Assembly: GCF_030506285.1 (NCBI RefSeq)
Contig: NZ_CP119422.1
Coordinates: 62,001 to 126,000, forward strand
Direction of reading: 5' to 3'
Origin: Catalinimonas niigatensis
Lineage (GTDB): Bacteria > Bacteroidota > Bacteroidia > Cytophagales > Cyclobacteriaceae
DNA length: 64,000 bases
Shown here in pieces: positions 27,520-35,413 of the stretch (positions are counted from its first letter, which is position 1; each line of letters starts with the position of its first letter). The notes under the pieces are model-generated. The model made no database searches. It had not been told where the DNA came from and was given only the letters and a program-made list of their open reading frames with translations. Position numbers and translations under genes: made by a program.

Positions 27520-28667
27520 AAAAGAGAAGCGATGTTCTCTTCAGCGAATCCTGCACTGGAAGTCATGCCTTTGCCACCGATACCCGTAAAAATATGGATA
27601 TTGTCAGAGGAGGTATGGCTGAAAATTTCATCGGCATGCTGGCTGTAGTAGCCTGCCCAGCTGCTAGCAATTTGACGTACATCAAAAGTGACTATCTTCT
27701 GAGCTTCCTGTAAAATTAAATCATTAATATCTTGGTTGATGTGAAAACCTAATTGTTCACTTTGGGCAGCTTCGGCATATTCATGAGAATCACCGATGAC
27801 GATACTTCCATCAGGAGTCTGTTTAAACAGGATATGCACGCCCCACTTTTTGAGTTCCTCATAATGTTTGGGTGTCTTTAAAGTAGAGTAGGAAGGACAT
27901 TCGGTAAATGACTCATAACGACGGATAGATAAGCCAGTGAGTATATTTCCGGAGAGGGAAACGTCAGGCAGAGGAAAGCTGCGCATCATCTGCAATTTAC
28001 TCACCATCATGCCGCTCTCATTATATAATTTAGGAAACAAGAGTCTGAATTCGGCTCCGCTGCAAATGATACTCTTTTCTGCCGTAAAGTTTTCTTCCTG
28101 CGCAGTGTTGACCCTGACTCCATGTACGGTGGATTCTATCGCAGTAGCAGCGCTATAATTCCGGTAGACAAAATGTGTGTATCGCTGCTGCATAAAAGCG
28201 ATCAGGCGGTGGATCATCAGTTCCGGTTCCACGCTGATTTCCTGGGGAAAGTACAAACCTTCCAGCACATAAGCAGCATTCAGGGAAGGCCATTGCTGCA
28301 GGCATTGTTGCCGGGTCAACAACTCGCAGGCATATCCTTTGGTGTCAAATATTTGTTTGGATTCATGCAGTAGCTGCTGCTCTTCCGGATCTGATGCCAG
28401 GTACACACTTCCGTTTTTTCTCACCGAAATGTCAAATTGCTTTTGAATGTCCTGATAAATTTCCAGCCCTCTGACACCATAGTCAAACCACCTGCCTGCC
28501 ATGCCGGAGGGCACAACCTGTCCGAAATTCCTGACGGTAGCTGACTGCGGACCAGCATTTTTCTCCAGTAAAAGTACGCTTAATCCTTTTTTAAGGGCAT
28601 GATAGGCATGAAAAGTGCCCACTACTCCGGCTCCTACTACGATCAGATCAAAATGTTTTTGTGCCAT
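27516..28667 (-). CDS. FAD-dependent oxidoreductase, TIGR03364 type, of phosphonate catabolism
   Basis: A 383-residue DAO-superfamily flavoprotein. The dinucleotide motif GAGVVG is at residues 12-17, followed by LLLEKNAGPQSATVRNFGQ, the signature of the TIGR03364 group, and by SGMAGRWFDYG. The C-terminus has HIFTGIGGKGMTSSAGFAEE. This group recurs next to phosphonate breakdown genes, and related flavoenzymes have been reported to oxidise 2-aminoethylphosphonate or its N-methyl form to phosphonoacetaldehyde. That product is the substrate of the next-door PhnY, whose stop is 48 bases upstream. It would thus replace the usual transaminase PhnW, which is not seen here. Substrate assignment is inference from family and context. 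Confidence 0.88.
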   Translation of the reverse strand: MAQKHFDLIVVGAGVVGTFHAYHALKKGLSVLLLEKNAGPQSATVRNFGQVVPSGMAGRWFDYGVRGLEIYQDIQKQFDISVRKNGSVYLASDPEEQQLLHESKQIFDTKGYACELLTRQQCLQQWPSLNAAYVLEGLYFPQEISVEPELMIHRLIAFMQQRYTHFVYRNYSAATAIESTVHGVRVNTAQEENFTAEKSIICSGAEFRLLFPKLYNESGMMVSKLQMMRSFPLPDVSLSGNILTGLSIRRYESFTECPSYSTLKTPKHYEELKKWGVHILFKQTPDGSIVIGDSHEYAEAAQSEQLGFHINQDINDLILQEAQKIVTFDVRQIASSWAGYYSQHADEIFSHTSSDNIHIFTGIGGKGMTSSAGFAEENIASLF

Positions 28668-28715
28668 AGGTTGAAAAACAATGGGGGTAAATGTATTAAA
28701 AACGAGAACATATAT

Positions 28716-30167
28716 TTACCAGGGAAGAGAGTAGGTTTTGACATAACTAAAACATTTCATCGCCTCAATGACTCCCTCTTTGATACCCAATCCAGAATCT
28801 TTGATTCCACCAAAAGGAGACTTTTCAAGACGATAACCAGGCACCTCATTGATATTGACTGTACCTACCTTTAGGGATTTTATGGCTTTAATGGCATGTT
28901 CCAGGTTCTGGGTAACTACTCCTGAGGCTAGTCCGTAAACGGTAGAATTCGTAAGTGCAATGGCATCATCCAGGTCTTTGACTTTCATAATAGGAGCCAA
29001 GGGACCAAAAGACTCACAAGTCACCATCTGGGCATTACGGGGCACGTTGGCAATCACCGTTGGTTCCATCAGCGCACCATGTCTCTGGCCACCTAGCAAA
29101 ACCCGGGCACCTTGCGCTACTGCTTTTTGTACTACTTCCTCCAGGTACTTAGCCGCTGGTTCATCAATCACTGTCCCTACCCGGGTGGCAGGGTCAGATG
29201 GATCGCCAAAAGTATATTGCTTAGCTTCTTCCACAAAGCGTTCTGTGAAAGTGTCTGCTATTTTTTTATGCACCAGAATTCTTTTGACAGCAGTGCAACG
29301 CTGGCCGGAATTACGAAATGAGCCCTCTGCTGCCAGCTTGATGGCCAAATCCATATCCGCATCATCCAGGACGATCAGTGCCGCATTGCCGCCCAGTTCC
29401 AGTACCAGTTTTTTATAGCCAACTGAACTGGCAATGGACTTTCCTACCGCTACACTACCTGTAAAAGAAACGAGCTGCACACGTTTGTCCTGCACCAGCA
29501 CTTGCGCTACTTCTTTCGTTGGACCGACAAGTACACTCAACATATAAGGAGGCAGACCTGCTTCGTACAATAATTCTGTAAAGCGTATGGCAGTTAGAGG
29601 AGTTTTTTCCGAGGGTTTCAGGATCAGTGGTGCGCCTGCTGCAATCGCCGGAGCTACTTTGTGTACCACCTGGTTGAGTGGATGGTTGAAGGGTGTGATG
29701 GCCACGGCCAAGTCAATAGGCTCCCGACAGGTATAGATTTTTCTGGCTTTACCCTGGGGTGAGATATCACAGGAATAAATGTCCCCATCATCCTGTAGGG
29801 CTTCCATGGCAGCGAAGCTAAGCACATCAGTAGCGCGCCCTACTTCATAGAGAGTTTCATTGATGCTTAGTCCTGACTCGGCACAAATCAGTTGAGCAAA
29901 CATTTCCTTACGTTCCAGCAACAGTTGTTTGGTCTTATCAAGGATCTCGTATCTTTCGTAGCGGGTCAATGGCTGGCCTCCTTTAAGACCGGCAGCAATG
30001 GCGCTTTGTGTATCTTTCAGCGTGGCCTGGCTTACCGTACCCACCAGGCTGCCGTTGTAAGGATTGTATACTTCCAGCATAGAATTGCCCGGCAGCTTTT
30101 CCCCGGCGATATAACTATGAAGTTCAAGCATAGCTTGGTCAGAACTTGGGTGTATTTTCGTTTGCAT
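28716..30167 (-). CDS. phnY: Phosphonoacetaldehyde dehydrogenase
   Basis: A 483-residue NAD(P)-dependent aldehyde dehydrogenase that oxidises phosphonoacetaldehyde to phosphonoacetate. Active-site residues are in LELGGNAALIV (Glu257) and NSGQRCTAVKR (Cys291); TPFNHPLNQVVHKVAPA and SFTGSVAVGKSI form the cofactor site. The C-terminus EVPGYRLEKSPFGGIKDSG is typical of the PhnY branch. It sits between phnA (11 bases upstream) and the FAD oxidoreductase (48 bases downstream), the expected order of substrate flow in reverse. Length is normal for the family. Identity rests on both sequence and neighbours. Confidence 0.92.
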   Translation of the reverse strand: MQTKIHPSSDQAMLELHSYIAGEKLPGNSMLEVYNPYNGSLVGTVSQATLKDTQSAIAAGLKGGQPLTRYERYEILDKTKQLLLERKEMFAQLICAESGLSINETLYEVGRATDVLSFAAMEALQDDGDIYSCDISPQGKARKIYTCREPIDLAVAITPFNHPLNQVVHKVAPAIAAGAPLILKPSEKTPLTAIRFTELLYEAGLPPYMLSVLVGPTKEVAQVLVQDKRVQLVSFTGSVAVGKSIASSVGYKKLVLELGGNAALIVLDDADMDLAIKLAAEGSFRNSGQRCTAVKRILVHKKIADTFTERFVEEAKQYTFGDPSDPATRVGTVIDEPAAKYLEEVVQKAVAQGARVLLGGQRHGALMEPTVIANVPRNAQMVTCESFGPLAPIMKVKDLDDAIALTNSTVYGLASGVVTQNLEHAIKAIKSLKVGTVNINEVPGYRLEKSPFGGIKDSGLGIKEGVIEAMKCFSYVKTYSLPW

Positions 30168-30178
30168 GGGAAAATGGG

Positions 30179-31426
30179 TCAGTCAGCAATGCCATTGAGG
30201 CAAAACTCAAAAATATCAAAGTTTCTGGGATCACCGGCAGCTTTGGCCTGGTATTCAGTATTCAAGGGATGAGAAATGGCCATAGGTACCATCTCTTCGT
30301 AACGGCCTCCATGAGAGCGTAAGCCTGAATCCAGGGCGGAAAGGTCGTGATCTGCCGGGGTCTTGCCCAGTACTGTATCTCTTCCGGAAAGAACTATTAG
30401 GTCACCAATTCGATCTCCGGGTTGCTCCAGCAAGTGTAAAGAGGTATCGCGCCCATGTACTTCCGTGATTCCCGGCTGTTGTAATAGCCATGTCTTTACT
30501 TCTGCCTCAGCCATGCCTTCCGGTAAATAAACCACGACATAAGAGCCCAGCGCTCCGTGATGTTTGACATAAGGATCAGTGATTGGGCAAATGATCCTGA
30601 AGCCCTGGCCAAATTTCTCCTCAAGTAAACTTCCAAGGTAAATGACTTTAGGACTGCCATCAGGATTTTGTTTGGCGTTCATGCCATGGTCAGCGGTAAT
30701 GCCTACTATGGCACCTAAATCAAGCAGTCGGCCAAATTCAGTGTCAATGGCCTGGTAGAACGCCAGTGATTCAGCTGCCTCCGGCGCATACTTATGCTGC
30801 ATATAATCGGTAAGGGATAGGTAGAGGAAATCAGCTTTCTTCTGTTGTAGTAAAGCTACGCCTGCTTTAAGAACAAATAAGCTGGCCTCGGCACTGTATA
30901 CTGGAGGCGTATCCAGACCGATGAATTTATTCACCTGAGCAATTCCATGTGTGTCTTCCCGGGCTTCCGTAGCTTTTTCAGCAGAGAAAGCGATGCCTTC
31001 TAACTCGTGAGATAAAATATCCCTGAGTTTGTCTTTGGCAGTGATCACGGCTACTTTACGTCCTGTCTTAGCAGCAGCAGCCAGTATGGTGGGGGTACGT
31101 AAGTATTCAGCGGAATTCATCATAATTTCCTGATCACGTTCACGGTCATAAAAGAAATTACCACAGATGCCATGTAGGGCTGGGGAGACTCCCGTTACGA
31201 TAGAAGTATTATTTACATTGGTAAAAGAAGGTAAAGCGCCCCGAACCATGCCCCTGTACCCACGGAGGGCCATTTTCTTAAGGTTAGGCATTTTATCCCG
31301 GGCAAGGGCTACATCCAGATATTCGTCTCCACAACCGTCAAAGCAAATGACGACTACTGCTTTGTCAGGTAAATGATAGGTTTTTCCATTAACCGAAAAT
31401 GCATTCATACTTTTAGTCAATTCCAT
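30179..31426 (-). CDS. phnA: Phosphonoacetate hydrolase
   Basis: A 415-residue alkaline phosphatase-superfamily enzyme that cleaves the C-P bond of phosphonoacetate to acetate and phosphate. The metal and catalytic residues are all present: ICFDGCGDEYLD (Asp30), nucleophile Thr69 in ALPSFTNVNNTSIVTG, SLTDYMQHKY (Asp and His), ITADHGMNAK, and the late His in GLRSHGGRYEEMVP. The length matches known PhnA. It is the first gene of the catabolic operon. Candidate regulatory repeats lie 35-94 bases upstream, between it and the XRE-cupin gene. Cytoplasmic location follows from the absent signal peptide. Confidence 0.96.
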   Translation of the reverse strand: MELTKSMNAFSVNGKTYHLPDKAVVVICFDGCGDEYLDVALARDKMPNLKKMALRGYRGMVRGALPSFTNVNNTSIVTGVSPALHGICGNFFYDRERDQEIMMNSAEYLRTPTILAAAAKTGRKVAVITAKDKLRDILSHELEGIAFSAEKATEAREDTHGIAQVNKFIGLDTPPVYSAEASLFVLKAGVALLQQKKADFLYLSLTDYMQHKYAPEAAESLAFYQAIDTEFGRLLDLGAIVGITADHGMNAKQNPDGSPKVIYLGSLLEEKFGQGFRIICPITDPYVKHHGALGSYVVVYLPEGMAEAEVKTWLLQQPGITEVHGRDTSLHLLEQPGDRIGDLIVLSGRDTVLGKTPADHDLSALDSGLRSHGGRYEEMVPMAISHPLNTEYQAKAAGDPRNFDIFEFCLNGIAD

Positions 31427-31460
31427 GTATTTAATAATCTGTACTGAATCAAGAAGATTG

Positions 31461-31520
31461 TTTAGTATATATAACTAAAGTTTAGCATAAATATACCACA
31501 TCAAACTTAAATTAGCTTGA
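31461..31520 (-). promoter_or_regulatory. Candidate promoter and operator for the phnA operon
   Basis: On the minus strand 31502-31509 reads TAAGTTTG, a match to the Bacteroidota -7 consensus TAnnTTTG; a clear -33 element at normal spacing is absent. The same bases lie inside an imperfect 20-bp palindrome, TCAAACTTAAATTAGCTTGA (31501-31520). Nearer the gene, TTTAG (31461-31465), CTAAA (31475-31479) and TTTAG (31481-31485) form inverted repeats. The adjacent XRE-cupin regulator could bind either; this is inference. Confidence 0.4.
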
Positions 31521-31623
31521 TTTTTTTTGTTGTTTGCAAAATTCTTAACTTTTAAAGTGCTCTTGCTAATTAGCATGGTACCTAATCAAAGAAAAATAGG
31601 AAAGGTAAAATTTAAAGCGCCGC

Positions 31624-32196
31624 TCAGGAAAAGAAATAATAAACCAGCATAAGAGCATCTTCCTGTCCATGATTGGAAAGCTTATGTCCGATACGGCCAT
31701 CAAAAAAGAGAGAATCTCCGGCATAAAGGGTATATTTTTTTTTACCGATTGTATATTCAATACTTCCTTTAAGAAAGTACTTGTACTCATGGGCATCTGT
31801 TTTTACCGTTTGTGTTCTTCCAGCCCCTGCCTTCACTTCCAGCAAAACAATGTCAACAGCTTGATCCTTAATATTGGTTGTGAGTACACGCCGGTAAGTG
31901 AAACCTTCCTCGGGCTCTTTTTCAAAAGATTTGTACTGGCTTTCTCTTTTCACAATGACCTTAGGTTCTATATTCATCTGATCTATGCCATTAAAGAAAT
32001 CATTCAGATCAAGCTTCAGCGCTTTAATAATTTTAAAAAGTACCGGCAAAGAGGGTATGGTACGGTTGTTTTCTATCTGAGAAATTAATCCTTTGCTTAC
32101 TCCCGCAGCATCCGCAAGTTCTTGCACAGTCACTCCGATGCGTTTGCGTTCTTCTCTTATTTTCTGACTGACTTGTAAGAGGATATGATCTTCCAT
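31624..32196 (-). CDS. XRE-family regulator with C-terminal cupin domain
   Basis: A 190-residue regulator. Residues about 10-65 are a helix-turn-helix (RKRIGVTVQELADAAGVSKG and SQIENNRTIPSLPVLFKI). Residues about 105-188 form a cupin (VLLEVKAGAGRTQTVKTDAH and YTLYAGDSLFFDGRIGHKLS). XRE-cupin proteins commonly sense a small catabolic substrate and control the next operon. It lies 197 bases upstream of phnA on the same strand, with palindromes in the gap, so control of the phosphonate operon is a natural reading. The effector is unknown. Confidence 0.93.
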   Translation of the reverse strand: MEDHILLQVSQKIREERKRIGVTVQELADAAGVSKGLISQIENNRTIPSLPVLFKIIKALKLDLNDFFNGIDQMNIEPKVIVKRESQYKSFEKEPEEGFTYRRVLTTNIKDQAVDIVLLEVKAGAGRTQTVKTDAHEYKYFLKGSIEYTIGKKKYTLYAGDSLFFDGRIGHKLSNHGQEDALMLVYYFFS

Positions 32197-32520
32197 AATA
32201 GGTTGTTAGATGATACTGATATGTCTTCAGGAGTCATTGTAGTCATTATATTCAGCACTACTCAATGCACACCCAGGCGTATTAATAATTGCTTGCTTCA
32301 AAACTAATGATGAATGCAGACGGTAAGTTAAGAATATTTCCTTTCGTTACTTGAATGTTTTTGCCAATCTAAAAAGTAGAGATTACTTGTTTTCAGCATC
32401 CTATCAAAGATACCAGCATAGATCTGTACCTGTTTGTTATGCGTCAATAAATAGCTTTTGAAGGCATTTTAAAACCAGCAGGAGTACTTTGCAGGCGGAA
32501 GTTTTAAACAGGATAGCTTA

Positions 32521-32560
32521 GAATAAACATTAAAATCTCCACTATTTCTGGTGTTTATTC
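32521..32560. promoter_or_regulatory. Inverted repeat upstream of the RND operon
   Basis: GAATAAACA (32521-32529) and TGTTTATTC (32552-32560) are perfect inverted arms 22 bases apart, in the divergent region between the XRE-cupin gene and the efflux operon. It may be an operator. The rest of 32197-32703 has no gene that can be supported. Confidence 0.3.
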
Positions 32561-32766
32561 AAATCAAACCTCAAGCAGCGACTGCACTGATCCAGGAGGC
32601 AGGGTAGTAATTTCATAAACATAGCTCCCTAAATAAAGGTTAAAAAATAGGAGTGGTTGAATAAAGGAAAGATAATTTGTCGTAGGATAATCCCAGATTA
32701 GTAATGAAACGCTTTAAAGTGAATATGAATTACCAGAAGAATTTTTTTAGCTGTTTTGTTGAAAAC

Positions 32767-34167
32767 ATGGGCATCACACGAAAGCATTCAGTGACCATTT
32801 CTGTGTTTTTTCTAGCTTATGCTGCAATTTCCATGACAGCTTGTTCTCCTAAAACCATGACAGCTACCCTGCCTATGGACTCACCGGAGGCATTCTCCTA
32901 CTCAGGAGATCAGACTCCTCCTCAAGAGTGGTGGACTACCTTTGAGGATCAGGAATTGAATGTAATGGTGGACCAGGCACTTGATTCAAACTTCAATTTG
33001 TTGACAGTCTGGTTCCGCTTCAGGGAAGCTCAGGCAGTGGTTGACCGGCAATCCTCTTTTTTGTTACCGGATATTGAAGCTTCTGTTAGAAGTAGCTTGA
33101 ACCGTCCTCAGCCTGATTTTGTAGGAGGTGAAAATGTACAGCTTGGGCTTTCAGCTTTTTACGAAGTAGACCTCTGGGGCCGGATACACGCCTTGGTAGA
33201 TGCTGAAAATTACCGTGCAGAGGCAACTTTTTCCGATTATCAGGCTGCCGCGATCTCATTATCGGGAGAAATTACCAGCACTTGGTATCAGTTACAGGCA
33301 GCATGGCAACAGCTGGCACTGGTAGAGGAGCAGATTGAAACTAATGAAAAAATATTAAGCTTCATTAAGGCTCAGTTTGGAAGTGGGCAGATCAGAAGTG
33401 TGGATATCCTCCGGCAACAACAGTTAGTAGAAGCGACCCGTGAACAAAAGATTTTAACCGAATCCAGGATCGAAGTACTTGAACACCAACTAGCCGTTTT
33501 ACAGGGGCTACCTCCTCAAAATGAAATTGTGTATAGTCCCGATAGCTTACCAGCACTACCTCCATTACCCGAAACCGGAATTCCCATGGAGCTTGTTCGG
33601 AGGCGACCTGATGTGCAAAGTGCCTTTCAACTCTTACAAGCTTCTGATAGGGAGATGGCAGCAGCAATTAGTAATAAATATCCCAGGTTGAGTGTTTCAA
33701 CCTCAATCCAGTTAAGAGCAAATAATTTTGATAATCTGTTTGAAGACTGGGCATATTCTCTTGCCGGCAATCTGGTTGCTCCTTTATTTTATGGCGGAAG
33801 ATTAAATGCTGAAGTTGACCGGACAGAGGCTGTAAAAAATCAACGCCTGTATGAATATGGACAGACTGTTTTGGTGGCATTTCAGGAAGTTGAAGACGCA
33901 CTGATACAGGAAAGGAAACAACTTGAGAGTATTGAGGTTTTAGAAGAACAGCTACTACTTGCCGAACAAGCCTATGGACAGCTTCGCATTGAATATTTTA
34001 ATGGGATGAGTGATTATCTCGCTGTGCTTACTGCGCTTAATCAGGAGCAGCAACTCCGCAGAGATCTTATTTCGTCAAATTTAATGCTGTTACAGTACAG
34101 AATAGCACTGTACAGGGCTTTGGCTGGTGGATTTGAAATGGCAAGAGAGACTGAAAATAGATTATAA
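32767..34167 (+). CDS. RND efflux outer membrane lipoprotein, TolC/NodT type
   Basis: An outer-membrane channel subunit with two repeated coiled-coil barrels: EWWTTFEDQELNVMVDQALD, WFRFREAQAVVDRQSS, YEVDLWGRIHALVDAE, RQQQLVEATREQ, IPMELVRRRPDVQSAFQLL, LVAPLFYGGRLNAEVDR and VAFQEVEDALIQE are all family markers. The frame opens at 32704, but MGITRKHSV at 32767 gives a proper lipoprotein signal ending ISMTAC, so that start is preferred (466 residues). It begins an OMF-MFP-RND operon, with the fusion protein starting 5 bases after its stop. Substrate not predictable. Confidence 0.92.
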   Translation: MGITRKHSVTISVFFLAYAAISMTACSPKTMTATLPMDSPEAFSYSGDQTPPQEWWTTFEDQELNVMVDQALDSNFNLLTVWFRFREAQAVVDRQSSFLLPDIEASVRSSLNRPQPDFVGGENVQLGLSAFYEVDLWGRIHALVDAENYRAEATFSDYQAAAISLSGEITSTWYQLQAAWQQLALVEEQIETNEKILSFIKAQFGSGQIRSVDILRQQQLVEATREQKILTESRIEVLEHQLAVLQGLPPQNEIVYSPDSLPALPPLPETGIPMELVRRRPDVQSAFQLLQASDREMAAAISNKYPRLSVSTSIQLRANNFDNLFEDWAYSLAGNLVAPLFYGGRLNAEVDRTEAVKNQRLYEYGQTVLVAFQEVEDALIQERKQLESIEVLEEQLLLAEQAYGQLRIEYFNGMSDYLAVLTALNQEQQLRRDLISSNLMLLQYRIALYRALAGGFEMARETENRL

Positions 34168-34172
34168 ACTAC

Positions 34173-35408
34173 ATGAACAACAAAAAAAAGAAGCTGCTCA
34201 TCTGTTTGGTTATTCTGGTAGTAGGAGGAGCAATTACATCTCTTATTTTCCTCACAGAACCCACTGCCAGCCGTACTGGTGCAACCAAAGAAACTGCTAT
34301 GCTGGTGGAAGTTACCGAAGTGGAAAGGGGGACATTTCAACCTACCATTGTGGCAACGGGTACAGTACAACCTTCCAAGGAAATTATATTAAGTGCTCGG
34401 GTGAGCGGAGAGGTTAATGATCGTTATCCGGAATTTACGCCCGGTGGCTTCGTCAGAAAAGGAGAACCCTTGCTCCAAATTGATCCTGCTGATTACAGGA
34501 ATACCCTGGAGTTGCGAAAAAGTGATTTGCAGCAGGCTGTTTCGGCTCTTAATATTGAGATGGGGCGTCAGGATGTAGCCCAAAAAGGATACCAGCTTGT
34601 TGATGAAAGTCTGCCCGGAATGAATACAGATCTCGTGCTGCGCGAACCGCAGCTCAATGCCGTAAAAGCCAGTGTGCAGGCTGCTAGGGCAGCTGTAAAT
34701 CAGGCAGAGCTCAATCTGCAAAGAACAAGAATAAAAGCTCCATTTGACGCGCATATTCTTAGCCGTAATGTTAATGAAGGCTCTCAGGTGGCAGTGGGCG
34801 ATAATTTGGGCCGTCTGGTGGGTATGGATGAATACTGGGTAGTAGTCAATGTTCCACTCTCCAGCTTGCGGTGGCTTTCTTTTTCCGATTCGGATGAACA
34901 GAAAGGTTCAATGGTCAGGGTTAGAGATCGTAAAGCATGGGGAGAAGGAGAGTATCGCACGGGTTATCTCTATAAAATGATTGGTGCGCTTGAAAATCAA
35001 ACCCGTCTGGCAAGGGTGTTGGTATCGGTTCCTGACCCACTATCATACCGGAACGACTCCTTACCTGTATTGATGATCAATGGTTTTGTAGAGGCTCATA
35101 TTCAGGCAGAGGAGATAGAAGATGTGATCCGGCTAAGCCGGGATTATGTGCGGGATGATGAGACTGTGTGGGTCATGGAAGATGAGAAACTACAAATCAG
35201 GGAGGTTGACATCGTTTTCAGCGATGCTAAATACGCTTATCTCCGTAGTGGCTTGCATGATGGTGATCAGATAGTGATGACTAATCTGGCTACTGTAAGT
35301 GAGGGCGCCAGCCTCCGTTTGGAAGGGGATGATAGCGAAACTGAACAGGACTCTCTCTCAAGCATGGCCACCAAAACTCAGGCTCAAACACAATCCTCAC
35401 AAGAGTAG
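34173..35408 (+). CDS. RND efflux membrane fusion protein
   Basis: A 411-residue periplasmic adaptor anchored by an N-terminal helix (about 6-28). A lipoyl/barrel-sandwich part ([20 protein letters not shown] and [20 protein letters not shown]) flanks a coiled-coil hairpin (about 105-185, with [14 protein letters not shown] and [17 protein letters not shown]). A beta-barrel and membrane-proximal region follow. It links the inner-membrane pump encoded 5 bases downstream with the outer-membrane channel encoded upstream. The Gln/Ser/Thr-rich tail after residue 385 is low complexity. Confidence 0.93.
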   Translation: MNNKKKKLLICLVILVVGGAITSLIFLTEPTASRTGATKETAMLVEVTEVERGTFQPTIVATGTVQPSKEIILSARVSGEVNDRYPEFTPGGFVRKGEPLLQIDPADYRNTLELRKSDLQQAVSALNIEMGRQDVAQKGYQLVDESLPGMNTDLVLREPQLNAVKASVQAARAAVNQAELNLQRTRIKAPFDAHILSRNVNEGSQVAVGDNLGRLVGMDEYWVVVNVPLSSLRWLSFSDSDEQKGSMVRVRDRKAWGEGEYRTGYLYKMIGALENQTRLARVLVSVPDPLSYRNDSLPVLMINGFVEAHIQAEEIEDVIRLSRDYVRDDETVWVMEDEKLQIREVDIVFSDAKYAYLRSGLHDGDQIVMTNLATVSEGASLRLEGDDSETEQDSLSSMATKTQAQTQSSQE

Positions 35409-35413
35409 ACCAG

